DNA of 64,000 bases, taken from positions 62,001-126,000 of the forward strand of contig JACPZP010000008.1 of NCBI GenBank assembly GCA_016195405.1, given 5' to 3'. The translations under genes and the position numbers were made by a program. This DNA comes from Planctomycetota bacterium (GTDB lineage Bacteria; Planctomycetota; Planctomycetia; Gemmatales; Gemmataceae). Positions 18,077 through 27,408 of the stretch are shown here, one piece after another. Under the pieces are notes generated by a model. The model was not told the DNA's origin and searched no databases. It worked only from the letters and a program-made list of their open reading frames with translations. Within the stretch, counting starts at the first letter, position 1. The number at the start of each line of letters is the position of its first letter.

Positions 18077-19864
18077 ATGCATGCTGAAGTCGATCTCTGG
18101 TTTATGACGCTCCTCGTCTTCGTGCCCGCGATCTTCGCGGTGTTTCTCCTGTTCTTTCCCAAGGGCAGCGACGAAACCATGCGCTGGTTCACTCTTCTGG
18201 GCACGGCGGTGGCGTTTGTCTTCAGCGCTTTGGTGTTCATCGATTTCTTGTGGATGCAGGATCGCCATTTCGATGGGAAGGCGAACCGGCCCGACTCCGA
18301 GGCAAGTTTAGTGAGCCGCGTCGACGTGGCGAAAGCGACCGCCAGTGCCGGTCTTCCACGTGACGATCACGATCTGGTCACACGATTACCGTGGATACGA
18401 GGCCAGTTTACGATTGACTATTTCCTCGGCATCGATGGCATCAGCATGCCGCTCATTCTTCTGACCACCGTGCTTTTCGTCTTGTCGATGATCGCGAGCT
18501 GGAGGATCGAAAAATACGTCAAGGGCTACTGCATGCTGTTTCTGATCCTGGAAACGGGCGTGCTGGGGACGTTCGTGTCCCTCGATTTCTTCCTGTTCTA
18601 CATCTTCTGGGAAGTGATGCTGCTGCCGATGTATTTTCTCATCGGCGTCTGGGGTGGGCCGCGGCGCGAATATGCGGCCATCAAGTTCTTCCTGTACACG
18701 CTATTGGGCAGCGTGTTCATCCTGATCGCGCTCTTGGCGTTCTACTTCACCGACGTTCGCGACTTCGTCCAACCGGAGAAAGCGGCGTTGCAGGGTAGGC
18801 CGGCCGCTGCATCGGAAGACAAGAAAATCAACACGTTCGACATAATCGTTCTTGCCAAAGCGGGCAAGGCGGCGCTCGACGTGCTTAACGGGCACAAGGC
18901 CGAAGTCGTCACGGAAATCGTCAATCGCACCGGCGCTAGTCCGTCGGCCGTCAATGAACGCCTCAATCAATGGTTCTTCACGGAATCGTTCCAGTACATC
19001 ATGTTCTTGCTCTTGTTCATAGGATTCGCGATCAAGGTGCCGGTCTTTCCATTCCACACCTGGCTGCCCGACGCCCACGTCGAGGCGCCGACTCCCATCA
19101 GCATGATCCTGGCGGGCATCCTGCTCAAGCTCGGCGGCTACGGCATCTTGCGCATCGCCTATCCAATCTGTCCTTGGGCGGCGCAGTCGCTCGCTAACGG
19201 GCTCGCGCTTTTCGGCATCATCAACATCGTTTATGGGGCGTTCGCCGCCATGGCTCAGCGCGACTTCAAGAAACTGGTCGCCTACAGCTCCATCAGCCAC
19301 ATGGGTTACGTGATCTTGGGCATCGCGGTCTGGTCGGTGGACGGCTCGGCGTATTGGGCGTGGGGCATCAACGGCGCCATGTTTCAGATGATCGCCCACG
19401 GTGTCAGCTCGGCCGGCATGTTCTTTTTGGTCGGCGTGATCTACGACCGCGCCCATCACCGCAACCTCGACAACTTCCGCGGCCTTTACGAGCCGATGCC
19501 GCTTTATAGCGGGATCAGCGCCGTCATCTTCTTCGCGGCTCTCGGTCTGCCGGGACTGTGCGGCTTCGTCGGCGAATTCATGGTCGTTTTGGCGACGTGG
19601 AACTTCAATTGGGTCTACTCGGTGTTGGCGGCCGGCACGGTCGTCGTCACGGCTGCGTACATTCTCTGGACAATCCAACGCGTCTTCATGGGCACGAACG
19701 ACGCTTACAAGAACTACCCGGACATCAGCATGCGCGAGTTGCTCTGTGCCATCCCGCTGGTGGTCCTGTGCGTGGCCCTTGGGATCCTCCCATCGCTGCT
19801 GATGAACTGGATGCAATGGGACCTGACCGGGCTGGTCGATTCGTTTGTGGCGGTGACGAAATGA
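18077..19864 (+). CDS. nuoM: NADH-quinone oxidoreductase subunit M with a hydrophilic insertion
   Basis: Start at 18077 (MHAEVDLWFMTLLVF) after GGGAG; the longer frame overlaps nuoL. 595 residues. LFYIFWEVMLLPMYFLIGVW, HTWLPDAHVEAPTPISMILA and FKKLVAYSSISHMGYVILG are NuoM/ND4 hallmarks. About 70 extra residues at 234-305, including AGKAALDVLNGHKAEVV, interrupt a loop before YIMFLLLFIGFAIKVP, and a smaller loop (about 65-110) follows the second helix. The stop overlaps nuoN (ATGA). Confidence 0.95.
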   Translation: MHAEVDLWFMTLLVFVPAIFAVFLLFFPKGSDETMRWFTLLGTAVAFVFSALVFIDFLWMQDRHFDGKANRPDSEASLVSRVDVAKATASAGLPRDDHDLVTRLPWIRGQFTIDYFLGIDGISMPLILLTTVLFVLSMIASWRIEKYVKGYCMLFLILETGVLGTFVSLDFFLFYIFWEVMLLPMYFLIGVWGGPRREYAAIKFFLYTLLGSVFILIALLAFYFTDVRDFVQPEKAALQGRPAAASEDKKINTFDIIVLAKAGKAALDVLNGHKAEVVTEIVNRTGASPSAVNERLNQWFFTESFQYIMFLLLFIGFAIKVPVFPFHTWLPDAHVEAPTPISMILAGILLKLGGYGILRIAYPICPWAAQSLANGLALFGIINIVYGAFAAMAQRDFKKLVAYSSISHMGYVILGIAVWSVDGSAYWAWGINGAMFQMIAHGVSSAGMFFLVGVIYDRAHHRNLDNFRGLYEPMPLYSGISAVIFFAALGLPGLCGFVGEFMVVLATWNFNWVYSVLAAGTVVVTAAYILWTIQRVFMGTNDAYKNYPDISMRELLCAIPLVVLCVALGILPSLLMNWMQWDLTGLVDSFVAVTK

Positions 19865-21477
19865 CGGCAGAGATTTTGAAAGCCCTGCAGGAAGGATTGA
19901 GCCGGGACATGCGGGCGTTTCTGCCCGAATTGGTCCTGTGCGGCACCATCGTTTTTCTGCTTGTAATCCGGTTGTTTCCGCGCTTCGACAGACGACATCT
20001 CGGCTGGATCGCTTTGGTGCTGACGATCTATGCGTTCGCCTTGGCTTGGGAACAGAGGCTGACCACCGACAACAAGCAGAACCTATTTGCGGGAATGTTG
20101 ATCTTCGACAACTTCACGGTCTTCCTGAAGCTGTTTCTGCTCGCCTTCACCATCCTGGTCATCGTGCTAACCTTGTGCACCGGCATTCCCGACCGCGAGG
20201 ATTCCGCCGACTTCTTCTGCCTGCTGTTGGGCGCGGTGATCGGCATGTCGGTCATGGCCCAGGCGAATCATCTGCTCATGGTGTTCATGGGCGTCGAGAT
20301 GGCGAGCTTGCCGAGCTATGCGCTGGCCGGTTTCCTTAAGGGCAGACGGCAAAGCAGTGAGGCGGCCCTCAAGTACGTCGTCTACGGCGGCGGCGCCTCG
20401 GGCGTGATGCTCTATGGCATAAGTTTGCTGGCGGGCAAATTCGGCACGGGCTACATTCCCGACGTGGTCGCCTTCATGGGCCAAACGCCGCTCGATCCGC
20501 TCATCCTGCTCGGCACACTGTTTCTGCTCATCGGCATCGGCTTCAAGCTGGCGGCCGTGCCTTTTCACTTTTGGTGCCCCGACGTTTTCGAAGGTGCTTC
20601 CGCCGAAGTGGCCGCGTTTCTTTCAGTTGCTTCCAAGGGGGTTGCCCTGGCGTTGTTGGCGCGAATCACGCTCGGTTTGGGCGGGTTCACCGCGCCTGGC
20701 ATCGAAACCGACTCTGCTGTTTGGACCAAAGCGACGACTTATCTCGTGCCCATTCTATCGTTTTTCGCCGTCCTGACGATGACGTTCGGCAACCTGGCGG
20801 CCTATGCGCAAACTAATCTCAAACGGCTGTTGGCGTATTCGACGATCGCGCATGCCGGTTTCATGATAATGGGCCTGGCCTGCATGACGCGCGAAGGGGC
20901 GGGCGCGGTCCTGTTCTATTTGATCATTTACCTGTTCATGAACTTGGGCGCGTTTGCCGTTGTCGCCTATCTGCGAAACCTGACCGGCTCGGAAGACTTG
21001 TCGAGCTTTCGCGGGCTGGTGCATCGCTCGCCGCTTCTGGTCGTCACGCTTGGCGTCTTCCTACTGAGCCTATTGGGGATTCCGCCTCTTGGCGGATTTG
21101 CCGCCAAATTCCAAATCTTCCAAGAACTCTTCAGGGCGGCCCAGCTCTATACCGCGATGGGACAAGGCGGATTGGCGTACACGCTCTATGCGCTCGTGGT
21201 GATTGGCGGCCTCAACACCGTGCTGAGCCTCTTCTACTACTTAAAGGTCATGAAAGTAATGGCGCTGGATCGGTCACTTGAAGAAGTTGAAGGCCGGCCC
21301 GTTAAGCCGTTGCTTGTCCCGGTCCTGCCGGGCGCTTTCGTGTTGGGCTTGGCCGGCGTGGTGCTGGCGCTGGGCATTTTTTGGGACACGCTTTCCAGCT
21401 TCAGCAACCAGTTCGGCATCAGTGGGTTCAACGCCACGCCTGGGCCGACCCGAGTGGCCGAAAGAGGAGACGGGTGA
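19861..21477 (+). CDS. nuoN: NADH-quinone oxidoreductase subunit N
   Basis: 538 residues; the ATG at 19861 overlaps the nuoM stop by four bases. Multiple membrane helices with MGVEMASLPSYALAGFLKG, SSEAALKYVVYGGGASGVML, FHFWCPDVFEGAS and LKRLLAYSTIAHAGFMIMGL identify NuoN/ND2. It is the last of the three antiporter-like subunits in this operon. Its TGA shares its last base with the ATG of the following unknown gene. Confidence 0.97.
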   Translation: MTAEILKALQEGLSRDMRAFLPELVLCGTIVFLLVIRLFPRFDRRHLGWIALVLTIYAFALAWEQRLTTDNKQNLFAGMLIFDNFTVFLKLFLLAFTILVIVLTLCTGIPDREDSADFFCLLLGAVIGMSVMAQANHLLMVFMGVEMASLPSYALAGFLKGRRQSSEAALKYVVYGGGASGVMLYGISLLAGKFGTGYIPDVVAFMGQTPLDPLILLGTLFLLIGIGFKLAAVPFHFWCPDVFEGASAEVAAFLSVASKGVALALLARITLGLGGFTAPGIETDSAVWTKATTYLVPILSFFAVLTMTFGNLAAYAQTNLKRLLAYSTIAHAGFMIMGLACMTREGAGAVLFYLIIYLFMNLGAFAVVAYLRNLTGSEDLSSFRGLVHRSPLLVVTLGVFLLSLLGIPPLGGFAAKFQIFQELFRAAQLYTAMGQGGLAYTLYALVVIGGLNTVLSLFYYLKVMKVMALDRSLEEVEGRPVKPLLVPVLPGAFVLGLAGVVLALGIFWDTLSSFSNQFGISGFNATPGPTRVAERGDG

Positions 21478-21899
21478 TGGACGCCCGCACCCAGACCATC
21501 CTGCAAGACCTTGTCCGCAAGGAAGGGCGGTCGCTGCTCCAGTATGTCGGCGAATCATTTCCGTGGACCACGGCCAAGAACCATGATGCGCTGCCGGTCT
21601 TGTTCCAAATGGTGAAGGAGGAGCAGGACGGCGCCGCCGCAATCGTGCGTTTGCTCATGAAACGCAAGGTGCGGCCGCCGTATCTTGGCGCCTACCCGAT
21701 GTCCTACACGACGATCAATTACATTTCGCTCGATCATTTGTTGCCGTACCTGGTCGATTTCGAGAAGCGCCGCATCGCCGAATTGGAGCGTGAACTGCCG
21801 CTCTTAGACGACGTCGAAGCGCGGGCGACGGTATTGTCGCTGCTCGACACGAAACGCCGGCACTTGCAAAACTTGAGTGAAATCCAAGCCCGCGGATGA
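21477..21899 (+). CDS. unknown protein coupled to nuoN
   Basis: 140 residues, ATG overlapping the nuoN stop (TGATG). It begins MDARTQTILQDLVRKEGRSL and is mainly helical with charged surfaces (DFEKRRIAELERELPLLDD); no signal peptide or membrane helix. I do not recognise the family; the helix pattern could suit a ferritin-like four-helix bundle, which is speculative. The last codons and the TGA stop (QARG-stop) are supplied by a family B palindrome at 21884-21964, so the native C-terminus may differ. The tight coupling suggests a role with complex I. Confidence 0.65.
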   Translation: MDARTQTILQDLVRKEGRSLLQYVGESFPWTTAKNHDALPVLFQMVKEEQDGAAAIVRLLMKRKVRPPYLGAYPMSYTTINYISLDHLLPYLVDFEKRRIAELERELPLLDDVEARATVLSLLDTKRRHLQNLSEIQARG

Positions 21900-21964
21900 G
21901 CGCAGCGAATCCGCGGGGTGCTGTGAGCACCCCACAGATTCGCTGCGCTCATCTGTGGGCTTGG
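21884..21964. repeat. family B palindrome overlapping a gene end
   Basis: CCAAGCCCGCGGATGAGCGC...CTCATCTGTGGGCTTGG, 81 nt. Two nested hairpins with the TGAGCGCAGCGAAT core. It supplies the stop codon of the gene that follows nuoN. Confidence 0.9.
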
Positions 21965-21975
21965 ACTCTGTGAAC

Positions 21976-22746
21976 ATGGAACTCATCGACACCCATGCCC
22001 ACTTGGATGACGAGCGCTTTAGCGCCGATCTGCCTGCGGTGCTGGAACGTGCCCATGCCGCCGGCTTGAGTCGCGTCATCACGATAGCCACGACGGCGAC
22101 GTCCAGCCTGGCGTGCGTGAAGCTGGCGGAATCGTATTCACTTCTCAAGGCGACGATCGGCATCCAGCCCAACCACGTCGCCCAGGAGCCGCCCGACGCC
22201 TGGGATCAGGTGCTGGCGCTCGCCGAAAGATCGGAGGTCGTCGGCATCGGCGAAACGGGTCTCGATCGCTATTGGGATCACACGCCGTTCGCGATGCAGG
22301 AAGATTTCTTCGCCCGCCATTTGGAGTTGAGCCGAAAGCTGAATCGCGCCGTCGTGATCCATTGCCGCGAGGCCGAGGCGGACGTTCTGAGGATGCTGCG
22401 GGCCGACTTCGATCGTAGCGGCCCGGTGCGCGGCGTGATGCATTCGTTCACCGGCGACTCGGCGACGATGCAAGCGTGCGTCGAAATGGGCCTCCACATT
22501 TCCTTTGCCGGCATGCTGACGTACAAGAACGCGCAGGCCCTGCGCGAAGTCGCCGCCCAAACGCCGCTTGAACGCCTCTTGGTGGAAACGGACAGCCCAT
22601 ATCTCGCGCCCGTTCCCGTCCGCGGCAAGCGCAATGAGCCGGCCAACGTGCGCTACACCGCCGAATGCCTGGCGCAAGCATGCGGAGTCTCGACTGAGGT
22701 GATTGCCGAGCATACGACTCGCAACGCCAGACATCTGTTTGGTTGA
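21976..22746 (+). CDS. TatD family metal-dependent hydrolase
   Basis: 256 residues, start at 21976 (MELIDTHAHLDDERF). The metal-binding pattern is complete: THAHLD, GIGETGLDRYWD, VIHCREAE, MHSFTGD and ETDSPYLAPVPVRGKRNEP. TatD proteins are cytoplasmic TIM-barrel nucleases (3'-5' DNA exonuclease activity is reported for E. coli TatD). The longer open frame upstream runs through a repeat and was rejected. It may read from the nuo promoter, since the gap is only 76 nt. Confidence 0.93.
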   Translation: MELIDTHAHLDDERFSADLPAVLERAHAAGLSRVITIATTATSSLACVKLAESYSLLKATIGIQPNHVAQEPPDAWDQVLALAERSEVVGIGETGLDRYWDHTPFAMQEDFFARHLELSRKLNRAVVIHCREAEADVLRMLRADFDRSGPVRGVMHSFTGDSATMQACVEMGLHISFAGMLTYKNAQALREVAAQTPLERLLVETDSPYLAPVPVRGKRNEPANVRYTAECLAQACGVSTEVIAEHTTRNARHLFG

Positions 22747-22888
22747 TTTTGGACTGCGGCGCTTTTCCGCCGCTTTAGTTTTTTGATGCGGGATTCATTT
22801 CATGAACGAAAATTGTGTTTCAGGACGTGCCTGTGTGTCCGCGATGAATGAAAAACAAAAGCGGCGGAAAAGCGCCGCACTCCAAAAG
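22747..22888. repeat. family D palindrome with a nested element
   Basis: Outer arms TTTTGGACTGCGGCGC...GCGCCGCACTCCAAAA. Inside lies a second element, 22797-22853 (TTTCATGAACGAAAATTGTG...GATGAATGAA), which recurs alone at 63501. A related outer palindrome is at 62636. This and the next repeat fill the 331-nt gap 22747-23077; I see no gene there. Confidence 0.85.
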
Positions 22889-22898
22889 TTCATCGCTA

Positions 22899-23045
22899 CG
22901 TGTGCCACGCCCACGCCATGCCGTGTAGTACCTGAGTGCCGCGCGAAACCGGCGTGGGCGTGCGGCCATTGCAGGCTCGGCACGCCCACGCCTCGCTCCG
23001 AACCGCACAGTCCGTTCCAGAGTAAGGCGTGGGCGTGGCACACGG
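22899..23045. repeat. family C repeat (GGCGTGGGCGTG element)
   Basis: Contains four GGCGTGGGCGTG / CACGCCCACGCC boxes in alternating orientation, with outer ends CGTGTGCCACGCCCACGCC and GGCGTGGGCGTGGCACACGG. Two further copies flank the gene at 49560-50312. Confidence 0.85.
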
Positions 23046-23077
23046 ACATTGGTTCTTGTCCGAAGTCATAACCGGGA

Positions 23078-24445
23078 TCAGCGAGCGCGCGTTTTTTTCG
23101 CTTCTGCGTGGACGGCCTCGATAATGGTTTCCTCCACGCGCGGGCTCCATACCGTCGGCAGACCGTAATAGACCATGGCGCCGCCGCCTTCGTAACCGCC
23201 TTCTTTCAGGACGCGCAGGGACGGGATATAGGCCATCACGTCGTTGGCGTAGCCCATCACCCAGGTTTTACCGGGGCGCAACTCTTTCTTGATCCGCAGC
23301 GCGTACTCGACCACCACTTCGCCGCCTAGTGCCACCAAATCGAGATCGGCCCCAATGCTCCACACCTGCACGGGATAGGGATAGCTGGCCGGAATCTCTT
23401 GTTTCTCTTGCAACTTCTCCAGCAGTTTGCGGGCTTGATGGGCGACATGCTTGTTCTTTGACTGCGCGCTTACGGCCAATTCTTCGCGGCTTGGAAGCTC
23501 TCCAAACGGAAGCGGAATCTCGGCATAGCGTGTCGATAGCACGCCTCCAACAGGTCGCAACGCCTTTTTTTCGATGACGGACTCGACCGCCCTTGCGAGC
23601 TGCTTGCCGTAATCCTCCGCCAGCGCCACGGTGCGCCTGGGCAGAGGATTTTGATCGCCGCCGCAGCCGCCGAAAAACATGGCCACCGCACCGGGATGGG
23701 CTTTCTCCAATTCGATCTGGGCGAACCCAGGATAGTCGCCCGACCACTGGAAGAACGCCAGCACCGTGGCATGACAGGCATAACCGAATACGATGCCGCG
23801 CAGGCGTCCTCCAGGCTCGCACACGGTCAACACCGGCACGTCGTGATCGACCGGACCTTTGAGTTGCCCCGCTTCCTTGAGCTTGGGAACGTCGGGTTCC
23901 TTGTTGTTGCGGCGATTGACGGCAAACGTCGCCCGGCCGATGCCCCAGGAGATCTCGGCCGCTGCCGTGTTCTTGTCGGCGTCGGCCACCGCCTTGACGA
24001 TCTGGCGCGGCAGGAAATCGGCGTACTCCTTCACGCGCGCCTGCTGTTCGGGAGCGAGGAAGAACATCTCGTTGAGGTTGTTGCCGACCACGGGGCCGGT
24101 GTGCGTGTGCGAGACCGAGAGGATGATGTTCTCCCGAGCGAAGCCGAACCTGTCTCTAAGCGCCTTACAGATATTGCGCGACATCGCGCGATCGATGCCG
24201 ACCAGGTCGAGCGTGACCAAGACCGCGCGTTTGCCCGCGGTGTCTTCCAGAATGAGCGCCTTGGCCCAGAGATCGTGCAGCTTGCTCTCAGCCGGCTTGT
24301 CGCGGCTTGCGTAGCCCGCCATCCACATCGGCTTTTGGGGCGTGATGATCGCCTTGCCGAGACCCGCCTTCCAGGGTTTCGCGGGTTCTTGGGCTTGAGC
24401 GGAGGAGGTGGTTGTGAACAGCAATAGCGCAGTGAGAAAACGCAT
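23078..24445 (-). CDS. neutral/alkaline ceramidase N-terminal-domain protein
   Basis: 455 residues with a cleavable-looking signal peptide (about 1-18). GLGKAIITPQKPMWMAGYAS, SVSHTHTGP, GYACHATVL and FFGGCGGDQNP match the non-lysosomal ceramidase fold, including a zinc-site His pair and the GGCGGD stretch. Planctomycetes have many such proteins without the C-terminal ceramidase domain; the substrate is unlikely to be proven ceramide. Its ATG follows the ND4-like gene stop by 3 nt, so it may be the last gene of the DAB operon. Confidence 0.8.
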   Translation of the reverse strand: MRFLTALLLFTTTSSAQAQEPAKPWKAGLGKAIITPQKPMWMAGYASRDKPAESKLHDLWAKALILEDTAGKRAVLVTLDLVGIDRAMSRNICKALRDRFGFARENIILSVSHTHTGPVVGNNLNEMFFLAPEQQARVKEYADFLPRQIVKAVADADKNTAAAEISWGIGRATFAVNRRNNKEPDVPKLKEAGQLKGPVDHDVPVLTVCEPGGRLRGIVFGYACHATVLAFFQWSGDYPGFAQIELEKAHPGAVAMFFGGCGGDQNPLPRRTVALAEDYGKQLARAVESVIEKKALRPVGGVLSTRYAEIPLPFGELPSREELAVSAQSKNKHVAHQARKLLEKLQEKQEIPASYPYPVQVWSIGADLDLVALGGEVVVEYALRIKKELRPGKTWVMGYANDVMAYIPSLRVLKEGGYEGGGAMVYYGLPTVWSPRVEETIIEAVHAEAKKTRAR

Positions 24446-24448
24446 GTC

Positions 24449-25852
24449 TCATCGTGCCTGCAAGGATTTGTGATTGCGTTTTTCGATTATGTAATTGGCC
24501 GCGTCATAGCGTGACGTCACGCCAGGTTGGGGAAAGAGGCCGCCGCCCAGGATCAATGCCGCCAGGGTCAATACGGCGAAGCGCTCGCGCTTGCCGATGC
24601 GCAAAGGCACCGTGGACACGTGCCGGGTCCCCGTGAACAGAAGGAAATAGGCTTTCACGACCGCGATGCCGTTGAGGGCGGCCGCGAAGACCACGGCGAT
24701 ACCGGTCATGGGAAACGTTTCGACGGCGCCGTTCACGAGCAATTCGTTGCCTAGGAACCCAAAAGTGCCCGGAAAGCCGATGCTGGCCATTCCGGTGAGC
24801 ACGAAGCAAACCGCCAGCGCGGGCGTGTGATCGTAGAGCCCATGGAAGCTGGTCAACGACAGGCGTCGATGGCGAGCTTCCAGGGCGCGCAGCGTCAAAC
24901 CGAAACCACTTAGGGCCGGACCGACCGACAGCCAAACGCAGAGCGCCCCCGTCAATCCAATCGGCGTGACGGTTTCCAGGCCCACCAACACCAAAGCGGA
25001 ATGGCTCAAAAAAATGTAACAGAAAAAGCGGCGGGCTTCTTTCTGCACCAGGGCCATTCCCGCGGCGTAGACCGAGGTGAAGAGCGAAACCAAACCGATG
25101 CCGTGCAATATCCCTTCCGGAGCGATCGGCACGACCAGACGAACCGCTGCATAAGCGCCCATGAGCGGCGTCACGAACAACAGCGCGGTTCCAAACGTGG
25201 CATGCTCGAACAAGTCGGTCATCCAACAGTGTAGCGGCGCCATCCCGCTGCGGATGAAGACGGCGCCCAGAAGGAGGATTGCCGCCCAGGGGATGTCCGC
25301 GGATTCACTGTCTTTGCTTTCGAGCATCGTTTGCCCGGCGACCATCAGGCCGGCGAACAACGCCATGTGGAACATGAACACCCGCGTCGTCCGGTTGCGG
25401 GCGCGCAATTCCAAGTAGGGAGGCACGGCCTCAATCGACAGCAAGGCGACGATGAGCCAGGGCTCTTTCGAGCTTAAGGCGGCCAGCACGATTGCTTGGG
25501 AAACCAGCGTCCATGCGAATGAGAAACGCCGGACCTTGGCGCCTTGGGTGGCCACGGCCGTCAACAGGAAGAGCAAGCTGGATAAGGGCAAAAGCGGGGC
25601 GCTGAGTTCGTCGAGGACGAACAAATTCAGTCCGATCAGTTGGTGCGGCAAGTTCCAGAGATCGGTCGCTTCGGCAACACCCAAGAGGTAGAAATTGAGC
25701 GCGCCGGCAAGCGCGCAGACCGACGCCAGGCCGGAGAAAAACACGCTCCACCTTCGAGCCGCCTGGGGGTCCCGCAGGCACATCACCTTGATCGCGCCCA
25801 AGAGCGGAATCAGGATCGCAAGCTCGAGCCAGGGCAAGTGCAATTCGTTCAC
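24449..25852 (-). CDS. ND4/NuoM-like proton-conducting membrane subunit
   Basis: GTG start at 25852, overlapping the stop of the upstream ND5-like gene (GTGA). 467 residues, about 13 membrane helices. [44 protein letters not shown] and [12 protein letters not shown] are NuoM/MrpD-type features. It is the third gene after the ArsR regulator and DabA, next to the ND5-like subunit. Known two-part DAB pumps have DabA plus one NuoL-like DabB, so a second antiporter-like subunit is unusual. It presumably adds a proton or cation path to the complex (inference). Confidence 0.85.
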   Translation of the reverse strand: MNELHLPWLELAILIPLLGAIKVMCLRDPQAARRWSVFFSGLASVCALAGALNFYLLGVAEATDLWNLPHQLIGLNLFVLDELSAPLLPLSSLLFLLTAVATQGAKVRRFSFAWTLVSQAIVLAALSSKEPWLIVALLSIEAVPPYLELRARNRTTRVFMFHMALFAGLMVAGQTMLESKDSESADIPWAAILLLGAVFIRSGMAPLHCWMTDLFEHATFGTALLFVTPLMGAYAAVRLVVPIAPEGILHGIGLVSLFTSVYAAGMALVQKEARRFFCYIFLSHSALVLVGLETVTPIGLTGALCVWLSVGPALSGFGLTLRALEARHRRLSLTSFHGLYDHTPALAVCFVLTGMASIGFPGTFGFLGNELLVNGAVETFPMTGIAVVFAAALNGIAVVKAYFLLFTGTRHVSTVPLRIGKRERFAVLTLAALILGGGLFPQPGVTSRYDAANYIIEKRNHKSLQAR

Positions 25853-27246
25853 AGTAATTCGTCCAATGATCCCGAAGATGCCTTTAGTCGGTCGGATTCG
25901 CGCGACCGGCCTCCCGACAACCAATCCGTCCATTTGCGTTCCAGCGCGTCGCACCCCTGGAACACGCGAAGGAAGGGGCGAGCCAAGTAATCCGTCAGCC
26001 ATGCATCCAGGTAGCCCCGCTCCAAGGCGAAACGGTACCACCAGAGGCGAACCGATTCGGGGACCAAGCCTCGCCAAGACCCTGAAGCGCGCGGCAAGTG
26101 CGCGCCAATGGCGTTTTCCAGTGTGTGGTAATCATGCAGCAACGTCGGCGCACGCAGGAACTGGAGAGTGCGCAAACACGCATGACCGATAATGTGAACC
26201 AGCGCCACATAGCGTAGGCCGAGACCGATCTCCGCGACAATGAGCCCCACTTGCGTAAGCGATGCGAACGAAAGCGCAGTCTTAATGTCCGTTTGCACTC
26301 GCCCCGCCAGCGCCGCGTATCCCGCGGTAATGAGGCCCAGGGCCACGATCACCAAACAAAGGACAGGCGAAAGTTCAAGGATCGGACTGAAGCGCAGGAG
26401 CAAGAATGCGCCCAGGTGAACGGAGATGGCGCCGTAAAACACGGCGCTCGACGGCGTCGGGCCTTCCATGGCGCGGGGCAGCCAGCCGGAAAAGGGCACC
26501 AGGGCGGATTTACCCGCGGCAGCAACCAGGAGCAAAAGTCCGACAATCAACGCTTGCTCTTCGGAAAGCGCGGCATGACCTTCCGGCCATGGACTTTTCC
26601 CCAAAAGCGTGTTGAAATCGCCGCCGCCGGTCATGTGGTGCATGACGATGGCGGCAATCAGAAACGCCGCGTCGGAAATCCGGTAAACCGTCCAGACCCG
26701 CAGCCCGTTGCGTGCCGGCATAGGCCGTTCGTGGAAGAACGCCACTAGAAACGCCGAAGAAAGCCCAACCAGCTCCCAACCGGCGAACAGTGTTTCGATA
26801 GTCCCGGCCAGCGCCGTCACCGCCATTCCCGCGATAAACAAGGCGTACAGCACGAAGAAGCGGTTGTAGCCCGGCTCGCGGTGCAGATACCGGCTCGCGA
26901 ATCGGCCGATGGTCGCGCAGAGCACGAAAGCCAGAAGCACGAATGGGAGCGACAGAGAATCGAACAACAGCTTCACGGAAAAGTGATAGCGATCGATCTC
27001 GAGTAAGCTTTCCAGCTCGATCGTGAAGCGCCACACGCCGTGATGGAGCAAGACGGCGACCATGCCAAGAGAGGAGAGAAGCCCCGTGAAAATCGCCAGG
27101 AAAACCAGCTTGTCCGTCGCGCGTTCGGAGAGCGGGCGATCGATAAGCGAGAAAAAACCCAGAATGCACAAAAGCGCGATGGGTGCCCCCACGACGCTCA
27201 GACCCAGGAGGTAGACCGAAAATTCACTTGTCATCATGTAGGCCAA
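25849..27246 (-). CDS. dabB: NuoL/ND5-like subunit, DabB type
   Basis: 465 residues; starts at 27246, 27237 or 27234 are possible. Membrane helices and [60 protein letters not shown] and [19 protein letters not shown] identify an ND5/NuoL-like antiporter subunit. Being next to DabA marks it as the DabB partner that lets cation influx drive bicarbonate formation from CO2 in the cytoplasm. It is shorter than NuoL and lacks the long C-terminal lateral helix. It is separated from DabA by a 143-nt repeat-filled gap. Confidence 0.88.
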   Translation of the reverse strand: MAYMMTSEFSVYLLGLSVVGAPIALLCILGFFSLIDRPLSERATDKLVFLAIFTGLLSSLGMVAVLLHHGVWRFTIELESLLEIDRYHFSVKLLFDSLSLPFVLLAFVLCATIGRFASRYLHREPGYNRFFVLYALFIAGMAVTALAGTIETLFAGWELVGLSSAFLVAFFHERPMPARNGLRVWTVYRISDAAFLIAAIVMHHMTGGGDFNTLLGKSPWPEGHAALSEEQALIVGLLLLVAAAGKSALVPFSGWLPRAMEGPTPSSAVFYGAISVHLGAFLLLRFSPILELSPVLCLVIVALGLITAGYAALAGRVQTDIKTALSFASLTQVGLIVAEIGLGLRYVALVHIIGHACLRTLQFLRAPTLLHDYHTLENAIGAHLPRASGSWRGLVPESVRLWWYRFALERGYLDAWLTDYLARPFLRVFQGCDALERKWTDWLSGGRSRESDRLKASSGSLDELL

Positions 27247-27253
27247 AATCCCC

Positions 27254-27408
27254 AGAAGAGAAAGATTAAGATGAAGAATAGGATTAGGAAGAAGATTAGG
27301 AGAAAGAGCAAGAGTAGGAGTAGGACAGAGTCATCGTACTCTTAATCCTTATCTTGCTCTTTGTCCTATTCCTAATCCTAGTCTTCCTCCTAATCCTTCT
27401 CTTCCTGC
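27254..27408. repeat. family E purine-rich palindrome between dabA and dabB
   Basis: AGAAGAGAAAGATTAAGATG... mirrored by ...TAATCCTTCTCTTCCT, an imperfect inverted repeat of short AGGATTAG-like units. Its right arm encodes the last codons of dabA. It could form a long mRNA hairpin in the operon and reduce read-through (inference). Confidence 0.8.

Noticed and set aside
18701-19816. 371-codon minus-strand frame opposite nuoM
   Set aside because: Composition is Arg/Asp/His-rich, as expected when a membrane-protein gene is read backwards; nuoM is certain.
22802-23071. Short open frames in 22747-23077
   Set aside because: They are made entirely of family C and D repeats.
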